A stretch of DNA of 64,000 nt from Fischerella sp. PCC 9431 (GTDB lineage Bacteria; Cyanobacteriota; Cyanobacteriia; Cyanobacteriales; Nostocaceae), in contig NZ_KE650771.1 in the NCBI RefSeq assembly GCF_000447295.1, positions 1 to 64,000 on the forward strand, written 5' to 3'. The notes under the pieces are model-generated. The model worked only from the letters and a program-made list of their open reading frames with translations. It was not told the DNA's origin and searched no databases. The position numbers and the translations under genes are program-made. Numbering within the stretch: the first letter of the stretch is position 1; every line of letters begins with the position of its first letter. Shown here one piece after another: positions 1 through 9,502 of the stretch.

Positions 1-264
1 GGGCGTGAGTTACTAGGTTCAACATGACCTGCGACTAATTTATTCCTACGCCCTTTTTTTCAGATTTTGGTTTCCATTGCAACCCCGCTTGTTGAGAATG
101 GTGCAAGTTATCAGTTTCAACGGAGTTATGCTATTAGCCTCACCAATTAATTCTGAGGCGGGATATGGGGTTGGTGCAAGATATCAGTTAGGCGATTTTG
201 ATTGGGGCGATCGCGCCAATTAAAATTTTCTGAAAATACTCAAATCCCGGAAATTAAAAGAAAC
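1..264. other. Left-edge non-coding stretch with terminator-like stem
   Basis: No convincing gene is visible. Bases 1-6 (GGGCGT) can pair with 47-52 (ACGCCC), and a run of seven T follows, so this could be the terminator of a gene or small RNA lying to the left, although the loop of about 40 bases is long. GGTGCAAG(T/A)TATCAGTT occurs twice, near 103 and 174. A HIP1-like site lies near 208. Confidence 0.4.
121..162. repeat. Palindromic interspersed repeat, copy 1
   Basis: About 42 bases that recur at 14905-14946 with roughly four differences. The core has GCCTCA and TGAGGC arms around an AT-rich centre, so it can fold as a hairpin. The function is unknown. Confidence 0.6.
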
Positions 265-369
265 TACAGCAGATTTCAGGTAAATGAGGTACAAATTTTA
301 AAAACAAAGCCATATACCAAGAGACTTTCAAACCTGTTCCCCGTTAAGAGTTCCCCGTTCCCTGCTGTA
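265..369. mobile_element. 105-bp TIR element (MITE-like), copy 1
   Basis: The element starts TACAGCAG and ends CTGCTGTA, a perfect 8-bp terminal inverted repeat including the flanking TA. A near-identical copy of the same length lies at 38281-38385, where it interrupts a toxin gene. It is too short to code for a transposase, so it would need one acting in trans. The TA at each end suggests a Tc1/mariner or IS630-like enzyme, which is inference. Confidence 0.7.
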
Positions 370-388
370 TATTATTCAGTTTTAGTTT

Positions 389-1756
389 TTAGCCTTCTTC
401 TGCTTTGACAGAAGATATTTCTGGTTGTTGAAACACAAATGATAATAAAGGTGGTGCTAAAAAGGTGGTCAAAATCACCATCACAATAATTGCAGCATCC
501 AATGAACCAGACAAAACGCCGCTTGTGGAACCGATACCCGCAAATACTAGTCCGACTTCGCCGCGTGGAATCATACCAACGCCAATTGCTAAACGGTTAG
601 TTTCTTCTTGACCAAATACTGTAAAGCCACTGACCACTTTACCTGCGATCGCCACCAAAATCAAAAAGGTAGCGATGATTAAACCCTCACGATTTTCTGG
701 TACAAATGGATTTAAGACAGCAATGTTAGTTTTGGCACTCACAGCAACGAAGAAAATTGGCACGAGCATGTCTGCAATTGGTACAACTTGATTTTTTAAG
801 GCTCGACATTTTTGGGTTTCTGCTAAAACTAAGCCAGCTGTAAAAGCTCCGAGAATTGCTTCTAAATTGATAGCTGTAGCGATGTATGCTAAAACAAAAG
901 CAAAAATCAGGGCAGGAATTAACAATTGACCACGGGTTTTGAGTTCATCGACTATTTTGACGAAATAGGGATTAAAAAGACGACCGAGTAATACTGCTCC
1001 TACTAAGAAAGCTACCGCACTAACTATTAAATACAGGACATTGGTAACTTCGACTTCTCCGGTTTTAGCCAGACTCGCCACCACTGCCAAAATAATAATC
1101 CCAAGCACATCATCTAAAACAGCCGCACCAATAATAATTTGACCTTCTTTGCGGTTGAGATATTGCAGTTCTGACAATACTTTGGCAGTAATCCCGATAC
1201 TTGTTGCAGTCAGGGCCGCACCAGCAAAAATTGCAGGTATCGCAGGTACTCCAAACAAATACATTAACCCAAATGTACCACCAGCGAAGGGGGCTGTTAC
1301 TCCCACGATTGCGACTATTGCTGACTGGGGCCCGACTTTGAGTAATTCTTTTAAATCTGATTCCAAACCAATTTCAAACAATAAAATGACTACACCGATT
1401 TCTGCTAACACAGAAATCACTTCACTATCGATTTGAAATATCGTTGATGCTCCATCTATAGTTAAACCTGTGGTGGCTACCAAGAACTTGATCAAAACTG
1501 AGTCACCAATATCACTTCCATCTTCAGTAAATACCAATAAATGAAAAGCTGATATACCCACCACTAGACCACCCAAGAGTTGCCCTAAAACTGGTGGCAT
1601 ATTGAGGCGATCGCAAATTTCGCTGCCAATCATACTCGCCAGATAAATCACCACTAAACTAATCAGCACTGCTGCCATCACTGAGGTGCTGTCCGATGCT
1701 GTCGCAGTTGCAAACACAGGCATAGCGAGATGAGAAATAGTATTTAATAGTGTCAT
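389..1756 (-). CDS. CPA2-family Na+(K+)/H+ antiporter
   Basis: Inner or thylakoid membrane cation/proton exchanger of the monovalent cation:proton antiporter-2 family. The 455 residues are almost entirely hydrophobic helices, about 12 or 13 by eye. The paired aspartates in AAVLDDVLGI match the ion-binding DD motif of electrogenic NapA-type Na+/H+ exchangers. ILGAFTAGLVLAE and IPRGEVGLVFAGI are further family signatures. There is no C-terminal RCK/TrkA-N domain, unlike KefB or KefC, and the length is close to cyanobacterial NhaS3. It is the last of three minus-strand genes after an RND pump, but about 180 bases of repeat DNA lie between, so co-transcription is uncertain. The family is secure; the ion preference is inferred from the DD motif. 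Confidence 0.88.
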   Translation of the reverse strand: MTLLNTISHLAMPVFATATASDSTSVMAAVLISLVVIYLASMIGSEICDRLNMPPVLGQLLGGLVVGISAFHLLVFTEDGSDIGDSVLIKFLVATTGLTIDGASTIFQIDSEVISVLAEIGVVILLFEIGLESDLKELLKVGPQSAIVAIVGVTAPFAGGTFGLMYLFGVPAIPAIFAGAALTATSIGITAKVLSELQYLNRKEGQIIIGAAVLDDVLGIIILAVVASLAKTGEVEVTNVLYLIVSAVAFLVGAVLLGRLFNPYFVKIVDELKTRGQLLIPALIFAFVLAYIATAINLEAILGAFTAGLVLAETQKCRALKNQVVPIADMLVPIFFVAVSAKTNIAVLNPFVPENREGLIIATFLILVAIAGKVVSGFTVFGQEETNRLAIGVGMIPRGEVGLVFAGIGSTSGVLSGSLDAAIIVMVILTTFLAPPLLSFVFQQPEISSVKAEEG

Positions 1757-1782
1757 TTTTTACGGAGAATAGGGAACGGGAG

Positions 1783-1935
1783 ACAAGGAGGACAAGGGAA
1801 GGGGGACAAGGGAAGGGGGACAAGGGAGCAGGGTGCAGGGTGCAGGGAGCAGGGAGAATAACCAATGCCCAATGCCCGATGCCCCATGCCCAATTCCCCA
1901 TGCCCGATCCCCGATCCCCAATCCCCTATCCCCAA
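1783..1935. repeat. Composite short tandem repeat block, copy 1
   Basis: Successive tandem blocks: GGGGGACAAGG-like units, then GCAGGG units, then a junction reading GAGAATAACCAATGCCC, then AATGCCC/GATGCCC heptamers and CCCCAATC units. The same order of blocks occurs at 15852-15991 (inverted), 20105-20338 (inside priA) and 45467-45551. It ends exactly at the stop codon of the RND gene. Confidence 0.8.
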
Positions 1936-4900
1936 TCAATAGGTTTTGGTGGTTACTCGATTATCTTCTTCTACTTCTTCGATATGGTGTGGTGGTTGTT
2001 GAGGTGGAAGATTGCGTTTGAAGAGGCGATCGCGTAGGCTACCAATCACTATGTATAAAACTGGCACTACAAACAAACTCAAAAACGTCGCAACTAACAT
2101 TCCACCAAATACCGCCGTACCCAGAGATTGACGGCTACCAGCACCTGCGCCTGTGGCAATTGCTAAGGGGAAAATCCCTAAAAGTGTGGAAAAGGCTGTC
2201 ATCAAAATTGGTCGCAAACGTTCCTGTGAGGCTTGTACTGCGGCTTTGGCAAGTGGTAGACCTTGCTCATGTAGTTGGTTAGCAAACTCTACAATCAAAA
2301 TGGCGTTTTTACTTGCCAAACCAATTAGCATCACTAAACCAACTTGGCAAAAGATGTCATTGTTTAGACCCCGCAGTGATTGTGCAGCCAGCGCCCCAAA
2401 GATTGCTAGAGGAACCGATAGCAGAATAATCAATGGGTCAACATAGTTTTCGTACTGAGCAGCCAATACCAAGAAAACAAAGACAAGTCCTAAACCAAAA
2501 ATTATCGGTGCTTGACCGCCCGATGTTTTTTCTTCCAAAGCTATCCCCGACCATTCGTAACCAAAAGTCCTTGGTAAAACTTGTTGGGCGACATTCTCCA
2601 TTGCTTGGATTGCTTGACCGGAGCTTTTACCAGGAGCGGCGGAACCGTTAATTTCAATTGAGCGGAACAAGTTGTAATGATTGATTGTTTGCGCTCCGGT
2701 GGTAGGGGTGAGTTTCACCAAGTCACTCAAGGGAATCATCTGATCGTCGGCAGAGCGGACGTATAATTTGCCGATATCTTCTGGATTAGAGCGAAATTGT
2801 GCATCTGCTTGGACATAAACTCGGTAAGTCCGTCGTTCAAAGTTAAAGTCGTTAACGTAGCGCGAACCCAGGTAATTTTGGAGAGTATTAAATACTTCAT
2901 CAACATCTACTTGTAAGGCTTTAGCGCGGCTACGGTCTACTTCAATTAAAATTTGCGGCGTATTCGCAGCAAATGTGGTGTACACAGGTTTTTGCAATTC
3001 TGGTACTTGGTTTGCACGCCCAAGTAACTGACCCAAAACTTGCAGCATGGTACTTAACTCATTGTTACCTGCTCTATCCTGTAGCTGAAATTGGAAACCG
3101 CTAAAACTGCCTAAACCCCGAATGGTTGGGGGATTAACTGGCAAAACTCTGGCTTCAGTAATGCCTGATAATTTACCCATTAAACCACCAATGATTGCTT
3201 GGACTGGTCGGCTGCGCTCATGCCACGGTTTGAGGGTTGTAAATATTACACCATTATTAGCGGTACTACCACTAAAACTAAATCCACCTACGGCAAAAGT
3301 ACCAACAACTTCCGGCAATTTCAGAATTTCTTCTTCTGCTTGGCGCATGACTTTGCTGGTGTAGTTGAGAGAAACTCCTTCTGGCCCTTGCACAATTGTA
3401 ATGAAATAACCTTGGTCTTCATCAGGGAGAAATGATGTGGGGACGGAGGTATATAGCCAAGCAGTTAATCCCAAACAGACAATAAACAGCCCAATTACAA
3501 TTGCTTTAATCCTGACTAGGCGATTGAGTGACCACTCGTACCCTCTCCGCATTGAGTCTTGGAACGAGTTAAACTTACCAAAGAGCCAGCCCAAGATCCC
3601 ACGCCGTCTAGGTTGGCGACGCAGAAGCAAGGCTGATAAAGAAGGTGTGAGGGTGATAGCGAGAAAGGTAGAGATTGCAATTGAAAAGGCGATTGTTAAA
3701 GCAAATTGTTTATATATCTGTCCGGTGGCTCCTGGGAAAAAGGCGACGGGGACAAATACAGCCATCAGCACTAAAGAGGTAGCAATAACTGCGCCAAACA
3801 GTTCATGCATCGCCGCCGTTGCTGCTTGACGGGGCGTCATTCCTTCTTGCTGAATCAAGCGGGAAATATCTTCAACAACAACGATCGCATCGTCAACTAC
3901 CATCCCTGTTGCCAAGGTCAGACCAAACAAAGTTAAAGTATTGATCGAAAAATCGAAGGCTTTGACAAAGGCAAATGTACCAATTAATGCCAAGGGAATG
4001 GTGATCACAGGAATCAGAGTAGTACGCCAATCCTGTAAGAAAATAAAGATTACTAGGACGACGAGAGCGATCGACATCAACAAAGTCAAGACCACTTCAG
4101 AAAGTGAGGCTTCCACAAAACTTGTTGTATCAAAGGCAACTTGATACTTCATCCCTGGTGGAAATTTTTGAGCTAGTACCGCCATTTCGGCTTTGACTGC
4201 TTTGGCAATGTCCAGTACGTTACTTCCTGGAGTGGTAAATATACCAATTCCCACGCCATCTTTACCCCGAAATCGCAAGAAAGAACTGTAATTTTCTGCT
4301 CCTAGTTCTGCTCGTCCTACGTCTTTGAGCTTAATTAGTGATCCATCTTGACTTGTTTTGATCACTATATTCTCAAACTCGGATGGATCTGTGAGCCTAC
4401 TAATGGCACGCAGGTCAATTTGATACATTTGATCCTGTGGTGATGGTTGCTGACCGATTTGTCCAGCACCCACTTGCAGGTTTTGTTCATTCAAAGCATC
4501 AATCACATCCTGGGCGGTGAGATCGCGACTTGCAAGGCGGTTTGGATCAAGCCACAAACGCATCGCATAGCGGCGTTCACCAAAAATTCGTGCCTCACTC
4601 ACACCCTTGATTCTTTTTAAGGCATCTGATATGTAAAGGTCGGCGTAATTACTTAAAAATACAGTATCGTACTCTCCTTTTTCACTATACAAGCCCATCG
4701 CTAACAGGATGTTATTTGATTGTTTGCTAACGCTGACTCCTGTTTGCTTAACTGGCTCTGGTAGCTGTGGTTCAGCTAGAGATACACGATTCTGCACATC
4801 GACGGCAGCAATATCCGGATCTCGTGATGCGTCAAATGTAACTGTAATTGTACTAGTACCATTGTTACTGCTACTAGAAGTCATGTACTTCATGCCTTCA

Positions 4901-5118
4901 ACACCGTTAATTTGCCGTTCTAAAATTGTTGTAACGGTGTTTTCTACTACCTCAGCACTCGCACCAACGTAGTTAGCAGTAACTTGGATTTGAGTCGGAC
5001 TAATTTCTGGATATTGCTCTGTAGGTAAGGTAGGAATGCTAATAGACCCTACCAGCAGAATGATAATAGCGCAGACACTGGTAAAAACAGGTCGCCTAAT
5101 AAAGAAATCGACAAACAT
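1936..5118 (-). CDS. RND multidrug efflux permease (AcrB/HAE1 family)
   Basis: Inner-membrane proton-driven drug exporter working as a trimer with the membrane-fusion protein encoded just upstream and an outer-membrane TolC-like channel. The length of 1060 residues is normal for AcrB. It begins MFVDFFIRRPVFTSVCAII, the usual first helix, and GMVVDDAIVVVEDI carries the paired aspartates of the proton relay in TM4. LIGLASKNAILIVEFA and RPILMTAFSTLLG are late-helix family motifs. The periplasmic porter loops lie between the helices at about 40-330 and 560-870. It is 159 bases downstream of the adaptor gene and probably in the same operon. No TolC gene is in the window. The substrate cannot be told from sequence. 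Confidence 0.93.
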   Translation of the reverse strand: MFVDFFIRRPVFTSVCAIIILLVGSISIPTLPTEQYPEISPTQIQVTANYVGASAEVVENTVTTILERQINGVEGMKYMTSSSSNNGTSTITVTFDASRDPDIAAVDVQNRVSLAEPQLPEPVKQTGVSVSKQSNNILLAMGLYSEKGEYDTVFLSNYADLYISDALKRIKGVSEARIFGERRYAMRLWLDPNRLASRDLTAQDVIDALNEQNLQVGAGQIGQQPSPQDQMYQIDLRAISRLTDPSEFENIVIKTSQDGSLIKLKDVGRAELGAENYSSFLRFRGKDGVGIGIFTTPGSNVLDIAKAVKAEMAVLAQKFPPGMKYQVAFDTTSFVEASLSEVVLTLLMSIALVVLVIFIFLQDWRTTLIPVITIPLALIGTFAFVKAFDFSINTLTLFGLTLATGMVVDDAIVVVEDISRLIQQEGMTPRQAATAAMHELFGAVIATSLVLMAVFVPVAFFPGATGQIYKQFALTIAFSIAISTFLAITLTPSLSALLLRRQPRRRGILGWLFGKFNSFQDSMRRGYEWSLNRLVRIKAIVIGLFIVCLGLTAWLYTSVPTSFLPDEDQGYFITIVQGPEGVSLNYTSKVMRQAEEEILKLPEVVGTFAVGGFSFSGSTANNGVIFTTLKPWHERSRPVQAIIGGLMGKLSGITEARVLPVNPPTIRGLGSFSGFQFQLQDRAGNNELSTMLQVLGQLLGRANQVPELQKPVYTTFAANTPQILIEVDRSRAKALQVDVDEVFNTLQNYLGSRYVNDFNFERRTYRVYVQADAQFRSNPEDIGKLYVRSADDQMIPLSDLVKLTPTTGAQTINHYNLFRSIEINGSAAPGKSSGQAIQAMENVAQQVLPRTFGYEWSGIALEEKTSGGQAPIIFGLGLVFVFLVLAAQYENYVDPLIILLSVPLAIFGALAAQSLRGLNNDIFCQVGLVMLIGLASKNAILIVEFANQLHEQGLPLAKAAVQASQERLRPILMTAFSTLLGIFPLAIATGAGAGSRQSLGTAVFGGMLVATFLSLFVVPVLYIVIGSLRDRLFKRNLPPQQPPHHIEEVEEDNRVTTKTY

Positions 5119-5233
5119 ATTGGAGATAGGGGATCGGGGATTGGGGATCGGGAAAAGGGAAGGGGGACTACTTATCAGTTATCAGTTATCAAATTAAACT
5201 GGTAACTGGTAACTGGTAAAACCAATGACTATT

Positions 5234-5259
5234 GTACAGACGCGATTTATCGCGTCTCT
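5234..5259. repeat. GAGACGCGAT-type palindromic repeat
   Basis: CAGACGCGATTTATCGCGTC forms a near-perfect hairpin. It lies between the pump and adaptor genes. Close relatives are at 16537, 16643, 34476 and 34515. It is a common interspersed palindrome in cyanobacterial genomes. Confidence 0.75.
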
Positions 5260-5277
5260 GCCATTGACACTTGACGA

Positions 5278-6606
5278 TTATTCTTGAGATTGTGGATTAA
5301 TGGGAGCTCCATCTTGAAGGTTGAGTAGTCCCGAAACGATAATTTTGTCTCCTGGTTGTAATCCTTCTAATACTTGATAGTTATTACCTGCGATATTGCC
5401 TAACTTAACGCGCTTTTGTTTTGCCACCAGTTGGGACTTACCTTGGGGTGATCTTTGGGTTTGCTCAACAAAGACAAAGTTTTGTCCAGCGATGCGAGCT
5501 ACTGCTGATGTGGGGATAACTACTCCTGAGCGTTGACTAAATATGACTCTTGCTCGGATATATTCATCTGCTCTAAGCTGATTGTTCTGATTGTCATACA
5601 GAGCTTTGATTTGAATCATGCGATTTTCGTTATTCGCTTTCGGAGAGATAAAAAATACCCGACTAGTACCAATAGTCTGACCTTGAGCATTAATCAGTTC
5701 TACTAGCATCCCATTACGCAATTGAGATGCACGTTCTACTGGTACAGATATATTTATTTCTAATGGTCGATTTTGAGTAATAGTCGCTAGCTGTGTGGAG
5801 GTGTTGACGAAATCACCAAGTTTTACCGGGATATCGCCGACAGTACCTGCAAACGGAGCGGTGACTTTGTAGTACTGGAGTTGTACTTGTTGTTGATTGG
5901 TATTAGCTAAAGCTTGCTGTAAAGATTTTTCCGCTTCGGCGACTGCGGCTTGTTGCGCTTTGATTTTGGATTCATTCGCATTCAGAGCGGCTTGGGCTAC
6001 AGCTAGTTTATTGGCATACTGTTCTTTTGTTTGTTGGGATACGGCTCCTTGATTGGCAAGGTCGCTATAGCGAGCGTAATCTTGCTGGTTTAACTTCACA
6101 TCTGCAAGAAACGATTGTCTGTCTGCTTCTAAGGATCTCAGGGTAGCTTTGGTGTTTTCTACTTGCGATCGCGCCGCCTGTGCAGCAGCATTCACACCAC
6201 TGACTGCTGCTTGTTGTTCTCTTGAGTCTACTTGAATGATTGGATCTCCCTGTTTGAGTTGATCTCCTGCTCTGACAAATATTTGAGTCACTTGACCTTG
6301 GATTCTTGGTTGCAGAGCTACTGAACGACGCGATTCGATACTCGCGATGTATTCTGAACTTTCTTCAATTGTGCCTGATTCAACCGCAGATACTTTCACT
6401 GGTATTGCTGGGGGTTGAGCATTTGCACCGGCATTTGCAGGTGTTTGATTTTCTGAAGCAAACACACGCCAAACAGTGATTCCTCCTCCTGTCAGGACTA
6501 CTAGAGCCAACAATAACCAAAGCCACCGGCTTTGTTTGCGAGGTGGCTGGCTGTCTGTCTGTGGAGAATAATTTTCAACTTGAGTGTCAGGCTGCGGGGT
6601 GGTCAT
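5278..6606 (-). CDS. RND efflux periplasmic adaptor (membrane-fusion protein)
   Basis: Periplasmic adaptor that would link the RND permease encoded next to it to an outer-membrane channel. The 442 residues comprise a short cytoplasmic N-terminus, one helix at about 27-48 (WLWLLLALVVLTGGGITVW), a lipoyl-like half near 85-115 (RIQGQVTQIFVRAGDQLKQGD), a long Ala/Gln-rich coiled-coil hairpin at about 125-235, the second lipoyl half (VTAPFAGTVGDIPVKLGDFV) and beta-barrel and membrane-proximal domains. There is no lipobox cysteine, so it is anchored by the N-terminal helix rather than by lipid. It is first in the minus-strand set, with about 690 non-coding bases upstream that probably hold the promoter. 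Confidence 0.92.
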   Translation of the reverse strand: MTTPQPDTQVENYSPQTDSQPPRKQSRWLWLLLALVVLTGGGITVWRVFASENQTPANAGANAQPPAIPVKVSAVESGTIEESSEYIASIESRRSVALQPRIQGQVTQIFVRAGDQLKQGDPIIQVDSREQQAAVSGVNAAAQAARSQVENTKATLRSLEADRQSFLADVKLNQQDYARYSDLANQGAVSQQTKEQYANKLAVAQAALNANESKIKAQQAAVAEAEKSLQQALANTNQQQVQLQYYKVTAPFAGTVGDIPVKLGDFVNTSTQLATITQNRPLEINISVPVERASQLRNGMLVELINAQGQTIGTSRVFFISPKANNENRMIQIKALYDNQNNQLRADEYIRARVIFSQRSGVVIPTSAVARIAGQNFVFVEQTQRSPQGKSQLVAKQKRVKLGNIAGNNYQVLEGLQPGDKIIVSGLLNLQDGAPINPQSQE

Positions 6607-7292
6607 GATTAGCGGAGACTAAAAACAAAATTAACGATGCGTGAAACAGGAACAAAGTAGGTGATATTGAAATTACTGTTCTTTTTGGGTGAATTATGCA
6701 ACAACCCATCAAATAATATACTATCTTGCAGTTTCTATCTAATCTACTTAAAGGTAAATTATTTCACTTAGCATACGAATAAAATGATTTAATTGTCTTT
6801 CCTGTTCTTGCTAAAAATGTTCTAATCTTGCGATTTTTTAAATCACCGACACTGAGTAATTAATAAGGTCAAAATAAGAATTTATCAAGACTAAGTTAGT
6901 GATTTATGGTTGACAAAATGCCTTGTTGATGATGGCTCTTTCGCGAAAATGATTTAATTTTTTTATCTTACAGTTATTTAAGTGGTTACACTTAAATAAC
7001 TGTAGAATATTTTCTTATAAAAGCAATTCTCTTCTACAATCAGAGGCATTAAGCAAGAGTGTATTAGTTTAGAAAATTAAATTTAATTAATTTGTCATCT
7101 ACCGGAAGTATAAAACTACCCAACTATTTAAATATAGTTGAATTTAAGCTAGATGTATACGTGTCAAAGCTCAAACATTTGATTGAAATATTTGGATCTG
7201 ATTTTTAGCGATCGCATAAAAAGGGAATACTAAAATCCTGAACTGCTGGTGCGTTAGGCTGAAGCCATAATGCACCCTACTGAACTAACCTG
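6607..7292. other. AT-rich intergenic region
   Basis: No gene was found in about 690 bases. It presumably holds the promoter of the minus-strand efflux operon and a strong hairpin at 6969-7004. TGGTGCGTTAGGC with GCACCCTAC near 7248-7280 resembles a common cyanobacterial intergenic repeat. Confidence 0.6.
6969..7004. promoter_or_regulatory. 16-bp perfect inverted repeat
   Basis: TACAGTTATTTAAGTG, loop GTTA, then the exact reverse complement. It is AT-rich, so it is more likely a cruciform, operator or leader hairpin than an intrinsic terminator. It lies about 365 bases upstream of the efflux adaptor and 290 upstream of the small plus-strand gene. Confidence 0.5.
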
Positions 7293-7586
7293 ATGAGAGC
7301 CAAAATTGAAAACGATGTACTTTTCCTTCACCACGAAGATATACCAGAGTATAAAAAAGGTGGTTCTGTGGTGAGGAATAGCTATTTTTGGGCGCTGCGT
7401 TCAATTGCAGGTAAAGCTTCCAGGTATGGTGATTGGGAATATGAATCAGAGGTTTGGTTTGCGCTTACACGAATGTTGTTGTCTTTTACTGAGTCTGGTT
7501 ATTTAGGTTTTCGAGAAACTGTGTTAGAGTTTCCCGCAGGTGAGGAAATTCCAGTAGTGCTGCGAGATGTTTCGACCTGGGAATGA
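7293..7586 (+). CDS. Small hypothetical protein (97 aa)
   Basis: I do not recognise this protein. It is 97 residues long, mildly acidic and soluble, with no signal peptide or membrane helix. It is rich in aromatic residues (NSYFWALRS, YGDWEYESEVWFALTRMLL), which suggests a folded domain rather than chance translation. No clear ribosome-binding site precedes the ATG. It stands alone between the efflux operon and a convergent kinase gene. The coding call rests mainly on composition and the absence of a better alternative. Confidence 0.5.
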   Translation: MRAKIENDVLFLHHEDIPEYKKGGSVVRNSYFWALRSIAGKASRYGDWEYESEVWFALTRMLLSFTESGYLGFRETVLEFPAGEEIPVVLRDVSTWE

Positions 7587-7707
7587 TATCAGGTTCGCCT
7601 AAATACTTACGATAAGAATGACGCGGTGATGATAAGACACACCGGACACGGAGAATTTTTAATTGTAAGTGATTTACCGGACATAATATGAGAGAGTAAG
7701 TCAATTT

Positions 7708-9093
7708 TTAAGTAATTGGCAAATTTAGCCAACTGCTCAAATTCTCAGCTAACCAGTCAAGTTCTGGGTTCGTCAGATAATCTTTACCACCAAGCTCAAA
7801 TTTCTTGATTCCTACCCAAATGTTAATTTGAGGGGGAACTGCAACACTACCTCCTTCGGAATCTCTCTTGTACGAAAGATGAGTTAGTTCAATTTTTACA
7901 ATATTTTGTCGAGGTGCGGTCAGAACTGGGGGACATTTTACTCCTAAGAGTTCACGAGTTAGAGAGATTTCCTGTTGAGTAATGCGAAGTCTAACTTGTC
8001 CAAATAAAGTAAAGAGAATGTTCCAAATCAAGTAAAAGCCAACACCCAAGTGACAGATTGCAAATAAGGCTGCAAACCATCCGCCACTACTCCACATACT
8101 AAAAGCAATACCGTACCACATCACCAGAAAAGAGTTCCAAGCGATCGCAAATCCAATCATGGGGATTAATCCCAGGTGGAACCCCCGTGGAGGAATCAAA
8201 ATCTCTAATTTTTGTTTGGTGTTGGTAAGTTGGACTTTGCTACCAATAGGCTTTTTTGCAATTGCTAAGGAACTTTTGCGGAAATTTGATGTTTCTAAAG
8301 CTTCTAGCGCCTGTTTTGCAGATTTTAACCGTAAATCTAAACTGGGTTCTGTCAGCCATTTGAGCCAATCAACGAGATTGGGGCTGAGATTAACTTTATC
8401 TTCAAAAAGTATTCGCATCTCCCGTTGTGGGAATTCATCGGGGTGTTGTCCTGTCACCAAATAAATCAGTGTTGTTCCTAAAGCATAAAGATCTGAAGCG
8501 GGTACTGTGCGTCCACCAAATTGTTCAGGAGGCATGTAGCCATAAGTACCAACAACTGTCCTAGTACCACTATTTACCACAGTTTGCACACAACCAAAAT
8601 CAATCAAGTAAATCTGTCCAGGATGATTACCAGTACGATCGCTCAACAAAATGTTACTTGGTTTAATATCTCGATGTACGACAGGAGGTTGGCGACTGTG
8701 GAGGTAATCTAAAATTTCTAGTAATTGCTTGGCGATCGCCTTGATGTCTTCTTCGCTAAAGGTACGACCAGACTCTATCCAATTTTGTAATGATCTAGCT
8801 TCAATATAAGTCTGCACCAAAGCAAAGCCTTTGCCTAATTCAGTCTCCACATCGAAGCGATCAATATATTTGGGAATTGCTGGATGATCTAAAGATTGCA
8901 GGACTTCAACCTCACGTTCAAAAAGTTTTAAATCATCCCAGTTAAAATCAGGACTAAACAACAGCAATTTGATTACAACAGATGATCCTGTTTGTAAATC
9001 CTTTGCGAGAAAAGTTCTCCGACCAGTTTGACGACCAAGCAGAGATTGAATGCGATAGCGATCGCGCAAAACTCGATTAACCAGTTGCTCCAT
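7708..9093 (-). CDS. Membrane-anchored Ser/Thr protein kinase (Hanks type)
   Basis: Eukaryote-like protein kinase of 461 residues. The N-terminal kinase domain covers about 13-265. The ATP-binding lysine is K42 (VVIKLLLF), the catalytic loop is HRDIKPSN (H140, D142, K144, N147), the metal-binding DFG is D165-G167, and the activation segment ends GTYGYMPPEQFGG. The glycine loop is degenerate (LLGRQTGRRTFLAK), as in many cyanobacterial kinases. After about 310 come two hydrophobic helices (GLIPMIGFAIAWNSFLVMWYGIAF and a second at about 345-375), followed by a C-terminal domain of about 90 residues with no recognised ligand-binding repeats. The substrate is unknown. Convergent with the small gene on the left. 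Confidence 0.9.
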   Translation of the reverse strand: MEQLVNRVLRDRYRIQSLLGRQTGRRTFLAKDLQTGSSVVIKLLLFSPDFNWDDLKLFEREVEVLQSLDHPAIPKYIDRFDVETELGKGFALVQTYIEARSLQNWIESGRTFSEEDIKAIAKQLLEILDYLHSRQPPVVHRDIKPSNILLSDRTGNHPGQIYLIDFGCVQTVVNSGTRTVVGTYGYMPPEQFGGRTVPASDLYALGTTLIYLVTGQHPDEFPQREMRILFEDKVNLSPNLVDWLKWLTEPSLDLRLKSAKQALEALETSNFRKSSLAIAKKPIGSKVQLTNTKQKLEILIPPRGFHLGLIPMIGFAIAWNSFLVMWYGIAFSMWSSGGWFAALFAICHLGVGFYLIWNILFTLFGQVRLRITQQEISLTRELLGVKCPPVLTAPRQNIVKIELTHLSYKRDSEGGSVAVPPQINIWVGIKKFELGGKDYLTNPELDWLAENLSSWLNLPIT

Positions 9094-9303
9094 TGTTTGA
9101 GGAAAATTAAATTCATTCGTGTATGTAATCTATTTTGCTTTAAGTACTTAAGCTCTTTAAACGGCTTAATATTCTTGTGATCAATCTATTTGCTAATTTT
9201 GTGCCATTTTTTAATAAATTTTTACCTCCCTGTTAAGAGTTCCCTCTTCCTAAGTTTTGAGATACTTCACATTCAATTGACCGATAATTCCTTAATGGTA
9301 CAA

Positions 9304-9393
9304 GCCCCAGATTTATCTGTGGAATCGATCCAAAATCCAAAATTCTAAAGCCCCCAGATTTATCTATGGGGTCAATCCAAAATCCAAAATCGG
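9304..9393. repeat. Two direct repeats upstream of sbtA
   Basis: CCCCAGATTTATCTRTGG followed by ATCCAAAATCCAAAAT occurs twice in tandem, starting near 9305 and 9352. ATCCAAAATCCAAAATC-like text is a widespread short repeat in such genomes, so this may be repeat DNA rather than an operator. Confidence 0.6.
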
Positions 9394-9422
9394 TTGACAT
9401 CCGGTAGCGATACACGATACAC
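9394..9422 (+). promoter_or_regulatory. Possible sigma-70 promoter for sbtA
   Basis: TTGACA at 9394-9399, then a 17-base spacer and ATACAC (or GATACA with 16). It lies about 80 bases before the chosen start codon. The -10 match is weak, so this is tentative. No LysR-type CmpR or CcmR site was recognised with confidence. Confidence 0.35.
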
Positions 9423-9502
9423 CAAAGCTTATGGTTGTGTAAGTTTTTTTCAATGCAAAGTTTTTTAAACTTCGAGTTTCATCAGCATAAGGAGGGATGG
9501 AC

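Noticed and set aside
202-408. 68-codon frame at the left edge
   Set aside because: Most of it lies in the 105-bp mobile element, and a very similar text is read in other frames at the second copy.
1936-5118. Several 60-130 codon plus-strand frames opposite the RND gene
   Set aside because: Antisense shadows of a conserved transporter, rich in Lys/Thr/Ile as expected from the opposite strand.
7486-7704. 72-codon minus-strand frame between the small gene and the kinase
   Set aside because: It overlaps the better-supported plus-strand gene and has no protein-like pattern.
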